Origin: JBCDGZ01 sp038750655
Lineage (GTDB): Bacteria > Bacteroidota > Bacteroidia > Chitinophagales > Saprospiraceae
Length of the DNA stretch: 11,584 nt
Direction: 5' to 3'
Assembly: GCA_038750655.1 (NCBI GenBank)
Contig: JBCDGZ010000189.1
Location: 1 to 11,584, forward strand
Numbering within the stretch: position 1 is the stretch's first letter; each line of letters opens with the position of its first letter. Below, piece after piece: positions 7,262-11,584 of the stretch. A program made the position numbers and the translations under genes. Below the pieces are notes generated by a model, which was not told the DNA's origin, made no database searches, and saw only the letters and a list, made by a program, of their open reading frames with translations.

Positions 7262-8182
7262 CTATTTGGGTATCTTAATCCGATAAGTCTTCTTGGCCTT
7301 ATTGGTCAGCTTGGAAGAGACGAGCCAAGGGTTATAAACCTTAAGCATTCGGTAGCTGATGCCGTATTTTTGGGCAAAATCGCCCCAGTTGGGAACAGCA
7401 CCGTCGACTTCTACGACTGCGTAGTCGTTGAGGGGAGTATAGCGGTCGGCGGGGTCCAGCTCGAAGCCGAAGGCGGCGGGGTTGCGAAGGATTTCTTTGA
7501 TGGCTACCAATCGAAAGACGTAGCGCGAAGTCTCTTGATTCAGGTTGAGATCGTAGTAGCTTGCTCCGCGCTGGGCCTGCATCTCACGAGAGAGGCGCGC
7601 CGCACCCATGTTATAAGCAGCAGCGGCCAGCGTCCAACTGCCAAAGCGTTCCTTTTTATTTTTCAAATATTTACAAGCAGCCACGGTAGCCTTTTCGAGA
7701 TGATAGCGCTCATCCACTTCGCCGTTGACTTCCAACTTGTAATCCCGGGCCGTCCCCTTAAGAAATTGCCAAAAGCCTTTGGCACCTGCCGGAGAGACCG
7801 CATTGCTCAGATCACTTTCGGCGACCGCTAGGTATTTAAAATCATCCGGCACGCCGTTCTCCGCTAGTATTTTTTCAATCAAGGGAAAGAAGCGGGCTGC
7901 TTTCTTCACATTGAGCATGGTGTTGGAATGCCAGTACGCATTGCGCAGCAGCTCCCGGTCTAACCGCTCCCGAGCATCAAAGTTGTTCATCGGGACAGCT
8001 TCACCGGCAAAGTCGAAGGATTGGTCCAGGTTGATGGTTCGAATCATTTGGGGCAGCTTGCCCGTAGCACTAGGGCTAATCGTATCATTCTGGGTCTGAT
8101 CTTCTTTGGTAGAAGAACTAAAAATAGCAAAGGTCAGAAAGGCCGCCAGGGCCAGTGTATACAAAGAAATGGATTGCTTCAT
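7262..8182 (-). CDS. Lytic transglycosylase (SLT family, MltD-like) with degenerate LysM
   Basis: A 306-residue envelope enzyme predicted to cleave the MurNAc-GlcNAc bond of peptidoglycan with anhydro-MurNAc formation. An N-terminal hydrophobic segment (about 5-22) is a signal peptide or anchor; there is no lipobox. The SLT domain spans about 95-235: catalytic Glu122 in 'LAVAESDLSNAVSPAGAKG', followed by 'FWQF', and the substrate-cleft motif 'AAAAYNMGAARL' around 186-197. The last 50 residues ('WGDFAQKYGISYRMLKVYNP' and the 'YRIKIPK' end) look like a single degenerate LysM, as in MltD. The ATG at 8180-8182 is preferred over the GTG one codon upstream. It converges on dsbD, 65 bases apart across the terminator. 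No clear promoter was seen. MltD proper is longer with several LysM units, so I do not give a symbol. Confidence 0.88.
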   Translation of the reverse strand: MKQSISLYTLALAAFLTFAIFSSSTKEDQTQNDTISPSATGKLPQMIRTINLDQSFDFAGEAVPMNNFDARERLDRELLRNAYWHSNTMLNVKKAARFFPLIEKILAENGVPDDFKYLAVAESDLSNAVSPAGAKGFWQFLKGTARDYKLEVNGEVDERYHLEKATVAACKYLKNKKERFGSWTLAAAAYNMGAARLSREMQAQRGASYYDLNLNQETSRYVFRLVAIKEILRNPAAFGFELDPADRYTPLNDYAVVEVDGAVPNWGDFAQKYGISYRMLKVYNPWLVSSKLTNKAKKTYRIKIPK

Positions 8183-8259
8183 CACCTGAGGTTTTTAAAT
8201 ATCACTCCTGCATAAAGTAACAAATACCTTTCCTCTTATTACAATTTCTATCGCGAAAT

Positions 8260-8790
8260 CTATTTCTTCAATTTACGAGGTCGCTTGAAAATGGGAACGG
8301 TTGAGCAGGGCTCTCCATACATGATGCTTTGGGCGTAGGGCCGCAGCTGGCGCGTCAGCTCCACATAGGCGGCCGGAGGAACCGGCTTGTCACTACAACC
8401 TTTGATGACAATGCGCTTGCCATCGTACTGCGAGGCATCGATTTGCTCTAAAGCACGGTAGAAGGCCACTCGATAAAAGGATTCAGCATCTCCCTGAAAG
8501 ATGGAGGCGGCGAAGGGCTCTGCGTAGGCCGTAACCAGCATGTAGGCCCAAACGGGAACAATGGCATCTGTAGAACAGTAGATAGCCAGGCTTTTCCCCT
8601 CGTATTGTGACCAGTCGTGTGCCTTGAGAGCCGCACGAAAATCTTTTTCTTTGAGGATGAGTTCCATGTATAGATAGTCCTTAATATCGAAGAGGGCCAG
8701 CTCTTCGGAAGGAAAGAAGTTCTCGAGATTGATGGTGATCAAACCACTCGCCGCGACTCTATTCACCAGGGGTTTATCTGTATTACTCAT
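8260..8790 (-). CDS. DUF2480 family protein with internal duplication
   Basis: A 176-residue soluble protein that I recognise as DUF2480, a family found in Bacteroidota with no known function. It has no signal peptide or membrane segment and ends in a basic tail ('FKRPRKLKK'). Residues 61-100 and 120-159 align without a gap at an offset of 59, with 17 identities in 40: both have SQY-x-GK, a D-x-x-VP motif, AY, and P-x-A-x-SI-x-x-G. The protein therefore appears built from two copies of one alpha/beta unit. Cysteines are at 72, 132 and 162; Cys72 and Cys132 lie at nearly equivalent places, one residue apart in the alignment. The ATG at 8790 is clear. It lies between a transglycosylase gene (77 bases downstream) and scpB (66 bases upstream), all on the same strand. 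An operon is possible, but scpB has its own promoter. Confidence 0.85.
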   Translation of the reverse strand: MSNTDKPLVNRVAASGLITINLENFFPSEELALFDIKDYLYMELILKEKDFRAALKAHDWSQYEGKSLAIYCSTDAIVPVWAYMLVTAYAEPFAASIFQGDAESFYRVAFYRALEQIDASQYDGKRIVIKGCSDKPVPPAAYVELTRQLRPYAQSIMYGEPCSTVPIFKRPRKLKK

Positions 8791-8856
8791 GAGTGATTGT
8801 AAAAGTTAGCGTAAAAATTATAAGATACAGAAAAAATGAGCACTTTGTCAACCAGC

Positions 8857-9519
8857 TTATTCCTCCTCTTCTGATTTTGCCACATTCCCTGCGGAAGTAG
8901 GCTCGTCGACGGCGATCATTTCTTCGACGGGTGCAGCCTCGCCGATTTCGTTATCCGGGATTCTGAAATCCTTTGGCTTGGGCAATTCGGCCAAGCTTTG
9001 GATGCCGAAATAATTTAGGAAACGCTCACTGGTGCCATACAGCAGTGGCCGTCCTGGCTTTTCGCTGCGCCCTACAATAGTAACCAATTCCTTCTCCAAA
9101 AGTTTTTGTATAGAATAATCACAGCTTACTCCCCGAATTTTCTCTAATTCGGTCTTGGTAGTGGGTTGTTTGTAGGCGATGATGGCCAGGGTTTCGAGGG
9201 CGGCGCGGGAGAGACGCTTTTTGGTGGTTTGCCGCAGGTAGGTCCCGACGGTGTGGTGGTAGGCCCCTTTGGTTAGAAACTGGTAGCCACCGGCCAGTGC
9301 GATCAGCTCAAAGGCATGATGCTCCTGCTGATAGCGCTCGGTCAGCTCGTTGATCGCATCGTTGATGACCTCGTCTTGGAAGTGCTGCTCGAAGGCCTCC
9401 TCCAAGCAATGCTTCAAATCTCCGAAAGAAATGGGATTTTCACTAGTAAAAATAAGGCTTTCCACATGTTGGGCCAGGTACTCCACAGTTGTTGGATTAA
9501 GGGTTGAGAATGTCCCCAT
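8857..9519 (-). CDS. scpB: Segregation and condensation protein B
   Basis: ScpB is the winged-helix subunit that dimerises and binds ScpA in the SMC-ScpAB condensin complex, which compacts and separates chromosomes. The 220-residue protein has the usual two winged-helix domains at about 16-95 and 100-172. The second holds the family's most conserved stretch: 'RLSRAALETLAIIAYKQP', 'IRGVSCDYSIQKLLEKELV' and 'GRSEKPGRPLLYGTSERFL', then 'YFGIQSLAELP'. The N-terminal 15 residues before 'HVESLIFTSENPIS' are a short extension, and the acidic tail 'KSEEEE' is low complexity. The ATG at 9519 is supported by a strong promoter about 22 bases upstream of it. scpA and smc are not in the window, so the usual scpA-scpB pairing is absent here. 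Confidence 0.95.
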   Translation of the reverse strand: MGTFSTLNPTTVEYLAQHVESLIFTSENPISFGDLKHCLEEAFEQHFQDEVINDAINELTERYQQEHHAFELIALAGGYQFLTKGAYHHTVGTYLRQTTKKRLSRAALETLAIIAYKQPTTKTELEKIRGVSCDYSIQKLLEKELVTIVGRSEKPGRPLLYGTSERFLNYFGIQSLAELPKPKDFRIPDNEIGEAAPVEEMIAVDEPTSAGNVAKSEEEE

Positions 9520-9547
9520 TGTACAGCGAGGGGCGCAATTTGGAGGG

Positions 9548-9576
9548 CAAATTTAAGGAATAATGTGGGAAAACAA
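9548..9576 (-). promoter_or_regulatory. Bacteroidota promoter of scpB
   Basis: On the minus strand TTG (9574-9576) is followed after 18 bases by TAAATTTG (9548-9555), a full match to the Bacteroidota consensus. The predicted start near 9541 gives a leader of about 22 bases before the scpB ATG at 9519. The promoter lies entirely in the 63-base gap after the upstream gene. Confidence 0.7.
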
Positions 9577-9582
9577 GAACAA

Positions 9583-10476
9583 TTAATGCAACAGCCGACA
9601 GCGCCCATCGACAAGGTTGCGGAAGGGAACATCGCGGGTCAGTCGCTGGAAGGATTGACGATTATGCTGTGGATTTTCTTCCGCCGAAATATCCTGATAG
9701 TAGAAATCAGCGTAGCCATCCAGCCCCTTCAATTCGTAGGCAATTTCGGCCATGCAGGCACAAAAAATAGAGTCGGTATCCGGGAAAATCTGTAAATATT
9801 TGTCGATTGCCCGATCGCGATAAGTATTGAGCTGCTTCTGTGTAGGGCGGGAATAATCGATGTCATGCAGTCGGGGATTGTTGGGAATGTAGCGAACAAT
9901 AAATTCATCCCCCTTCTCTAGTGGCATACTGGTTTTTAATGCCTCCGGTTCCAGGCGTTCTATTTTCTCCTCCACCGTATACGCTCGACCATTTACCAAA
10001 AAATAATAAGAGACGATTTCATCCTGCGCATCAGGCGTGATCAGTAAAGTAGCACTGGTCTCCCGGCCGATGGCCGCCAGCTTATCGGCAAAGGCCGCCT
10101 TATCTTTTAACTCATTCCAGCTATTCAAGCCCAGTATAAAAGCCGTGACCACCAAGGCCAGCCCGCCCATCGTCAATAAACTTTGAATCAAGTACTTCTT
10201 CTCCCGCTTCTTTCGTTGCCGATTCAGTGGCGTATCGACTTTTTTGTTGATTTCAAAACCGTAATAAAATTGATTTTCCTTGCGCTCAATACTGATTTCG
10301 CAGAGTTCATCCTCAATAAAAAAAGAGTAGGAAGCATCCTGAAGCACTTGGAAGTCGATCAAAACAATCTTAGTATTGCAGTAAACCAGCAAATGCCCCG
10401 ATTGGGCACCGTGCATCAGGCCAATGTGATGGCGTTTATTATTATCTGTGATGTATGTCCAGTTGAATCGATTCAA
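9583..10476 (-). CDS. Single-pass membrane protein of unknown function, DUF3592-like outer part
   Basis: A 297-residue protein with three parts: a 90-residue N-terminal domain rich in beta strands ('SGHLLVYCNTKIVLIDFQVL'), a basic stretch (about 86-94) followed by a membrane segment at about 96-118, and a C-terminal part of about 180 residues. The basic stretch before the segment places the N-terminus in the cytoplasm and the C-terminus outside. Residues about 137-207 ('SATLLI...VSYYFLVNGRAYTVEE...GDEFIVRYIPNNP') resemble the strand pattern of DUF3592, a domain without known function; this is pattern resemblance only. Two adjacent cysteines occur at 239 and 241. The start is a TTG at 10474-10476: a stop lies five codons upstream and the next ATG is residue 21, inside what looks like the folded domain. 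An AACCGGTT palindrome sits just upstream. Divergent from the TraR/DksA-like gene. Confidence 0.7.
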   Translation of the reverse strand: MNRFNWTYITDNNKRHHIGLMHGAQSGHLLVYCNTKIVLIDFQVLQDASYSFFIEDELCEISIERKENQFYYGFEINKKVDTPLNRQRKKREKKYLIQSLLTMGGLALVVTAFILGLNSWNELKDKAAFADKLAAIGRETSATLLITPDAQDEIVSYYFLVNGRAYTVEEKIERLEPEALKTSMPLEKGDEFIVRYIPNNPRLHDIDYSRPTQKQLNTYRDRAIDKYLQIFPDTDSIFCACMAEIAYELKGLDGYADFYYQDISAEENPQHNRQSFQRLTRDVPFRNLVDGRCRLLH

Positions 10477-10633
10477 AGGATAACCGGTTTAAATGCTTAG
10501 CTTGTCTTCTTCCTTATTATACTAATACAAATTTCATACAAAAGATACGAGGAGCGGCGTCGAAAAGCCCTCTATATCCAAACTTTAACAGATATTTGCC
10601 CGATATTTATATAAAAAATGCAACTTGCTAGAG
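10477..10633. other. Divergent intergenic region
   Basis: This stretch of 157 bases separates divergent genes and should hold promoters for both. For the rightward gene the best -7 candidate is GATATTTG (10591-10598), and for the leftward gene TATCTTTT on the minus strand near 10545; neither has a correctly spaced TTG. An 8-bp palindrome AACCGGTT lies close to the leftward start. Confidence 0.4.
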
Positions 10634-10969
10634 ATGAATACAGAAGAAAGAGCGGTATTTAAACAGAAGATTATAGACAAAATCGCGCGTACAGAAGCGA
10701 AAATACGTGACCTAGAAGAAATGGCGAAACCCATCGGGCCGGAGAATGCAATAGGAAGGGTCAGTAGAATGGATGCGATTAACAATAAAAGTGTAGCAGA
10801 AGCGGCACTACGCAATGCCAAACAGCAACTCAGTAAGCTACAAGTTGCTTTGAATAAGGTCGATCAGTCAAGTTTCGGAATCTGTGCTTTTTGCAAACAG
10901 CCAATTCCACCAGCGCGCTTACTCTTCATGCCGGAAAGTAGCCGATGTGTACGCTGTGCAGACAAGTGA
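10634..10969 (+). CDS. TraR/DksA family C4 zinc-finger protein
   Basis: A 111-residue protein with an N-terminal coiled-coil hairpin (about 4-75) and a C-terminal four-cysteine zinc finger: Cys84, Cys87, Cys105, Cys108 (C-X2-C-X17-C-X2-C), as in DksA and TraR. Family members bind RNA polymerase through the secondary channel and change promoter output, often with ppGpp. The hairpin tip here is 'IGRVSRMDAINN' (about 40-51) with a single Asp47, whereas E. coli DksA has two key acidic residues, so its action may differ; this is inference. It is shorter than E. coli DksA (151 residues) and lacks the long N-terminal part. The ATG at 10634 is preferred over an in-frame TTG nine bases upstream. It stands alone, divergent from the membrane-protein gene. 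A hairpin 27 bases after the stop faces the other strand. Confidence 0.9.
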   Translation: MNTEERAVFKQKIIDKIARTEAKIRDLEEMAKPIGPENAIGRVSRMDAINNKSVAEAALRNAKQQLSKLQVALNKVDQSSFGICAFCKQPIPPARLLFMPESSRCVRCADK

Positions 10970-10988
10970 TTTGGCCAATAGGGGTGGT

Positions 10989-11038
10989 AAAAAAAAACAG
11001 GGCACCAGCGCACGAAGCGCAGCACCCTGTATAACCCC
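10989..11038 (-). terminator. Rho-independent terminator facing the minus strand
   Basis: ACAGGG (10997-11002) pairs with CCCTGT (11025-11030); an inner GCGC/GCGC stem (11008-11011, 11017-11020) closes a five-base loop. On the minus strand the hairpin is followed directly by nine T (10989-10997). On the plus strand no T-run follows. An outer GGGGT (10981-10985) with ACCCC (11034-11038) can extend the fold. It would stop transcription coming from the right edge. Confidence 0.6.
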
Positions 11039-11040
11039 AA

Positions 11041-11584
11041 AAAACCAAATGAAAACAATCTACATATAATGTATCTTCATACTTTACACTCTTACTGTCA
11101 GAAACTTAGATTTAATTAAGTGTAAATGTTAGTATTTTTCTTATCAAATTTTGCTGAAGCTCTTTTGCTTTTCAGCTCCTCAATTTCTTGCTCCGCATCA
11201 AATTCGACTTTAAGACGAAGATACTTTTATCAGGTCACATTTTTGGAAAAAAAGTAATTTTATTTTTTGCTGCAAGCTTCAAATCTTTGACAAACTACGC
11301 TAAATTTGAACTATGAAACAATGCAAAAGGTTGCCAAAACTAATTTTGATAGGATTTTATTTTTACAGAAATTTTTAATATCCAATTATAAAAAATCTAT
11401 TAGAATCAAAATAAAATCCCAAATTCAAGGACTCCGCAAATTATTATTCGTAAATCAAAAACATAATACCTTGCAAAGTTTTCAATAATTTGGTTTTTGT
11501 GACAGCTTAAATGTTAAAAAACCCTTAAAAGTTAATTCTTTAAGTATTTCTTCAATTCAACCTATATTTCATTGGCTAAAGTAA
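11041..11584. other. AT-rich region without a complete gene
   Basis: Apart from the fragment at 11116-11226, both strands are broken by frequent stops. The longest plus-strand frame (60 codons from a TTG at 11306) is rich in Lys, Ile and Asn as expected of AT-rich noncoding DNA. TAnnTTTG matches occur on both strands around 11335-11348 inside the near-palindrome CAAAACTAATTTTG, but none has a spaced TTG. No tRNA, rRNA or repeat array is seen. Confidence 0.5.
11116..11226 (-). pseudogene. Coding-like fragment, possible remnant of a gene's 3' end
   Basis: On the minus strand a 36-codon stretch runs from after a TGA TAA pair to a TAA at 11116-11118. The translation has the look of a real C-terminus: charged, with heptad-like 'FDAEQEIEELKSKRASAKFD' and a polar end. 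There is no ATG, GTG or TTG start in frame, so it is not a whole gene. It lies 78 bases before the minus-strand terminator, as the end of a decayed gene would. It is too short to name a family, and chance cannot be excluded. Confidence 0.25.

Noticed and set aside
10625..10633. TTG start of the TraR/DksA-like gene
   Set aside because: The ATG three codons later gives a natural start, and no start signal favours the TTG.
11306..11488. Plus-strand 60-codon frame in the AT-rich right end
   Set aside because: It starts with TTG, has Lys/Ile/Asn-rich content expected of AT-rich noncoding DNA, and no spaced promoter or known motif.

Overview
The window reads as chromosome of a Bacteroidota bacterium, probably of the Saprospiria/Lewinella type. 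The support is: a DUF6427-type membrane protein, a DUF2480 protein, a short TraR/DksA-like C4 zinc-finger protein, standalone PurQ, no obvious Shine-Dalgarno sites, and several near-perfect Bacteroidota promoters (TTG, 18-20 bases, TAnnTTTG). The lineage call is from protein resemblance and promoter style, not from a marker gene.

Layout. Positions 1-1556 are AT-rich and hold the 3' part of a helical-repeat protein of unknown function and a small acidic protein of unknown function; they converge and share the bases CTAG. Positions 1557-1993 are AT-rich with no gene. From 1994 a plus-strand block of higher GC runs to 7196: a DUF6427-like polytopic membrane protein, purQ (own promoter), a secreted single-domain DsbD-alpha protein, and a large DsbD-type reductant transporter with two tandem alpha domains. 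A rho-independent terminator follows. From 7262 to 10476 all genes are on the minus strand: a lytic transglycosylase, a DUF2480 protein, scpB and a single-pass membrane protein. A divergent TraR/DksA-like gene lies at 10634-10969. The last 0.6 kb is AT-rich and has no convincing complete gene, but carries a terminator-like hairpin facing the minus strand and a short coding-like fragment.

How the genes fit together. The two Dsb genes form one functional unit: DsbD moves electrons from cytoplasmic thioredoxin across the inner membrane, and the extra alpha domains could hand them to periplasmic or envelope partners. The other genes are mostly core functions (purine synthesis, wall turnover, chromosome condensation, transcription control) without an obvious shared pathway.

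I found no mobile element, CRISPR array, RNA gene or defence system. The most interesting points are the three copies of the DsbD-alpha domain in adjacent genes, a clear internal duplication in the DUF2480 protein, and the minus-strand terminator with its orphan reading-frame fragment near the right end.
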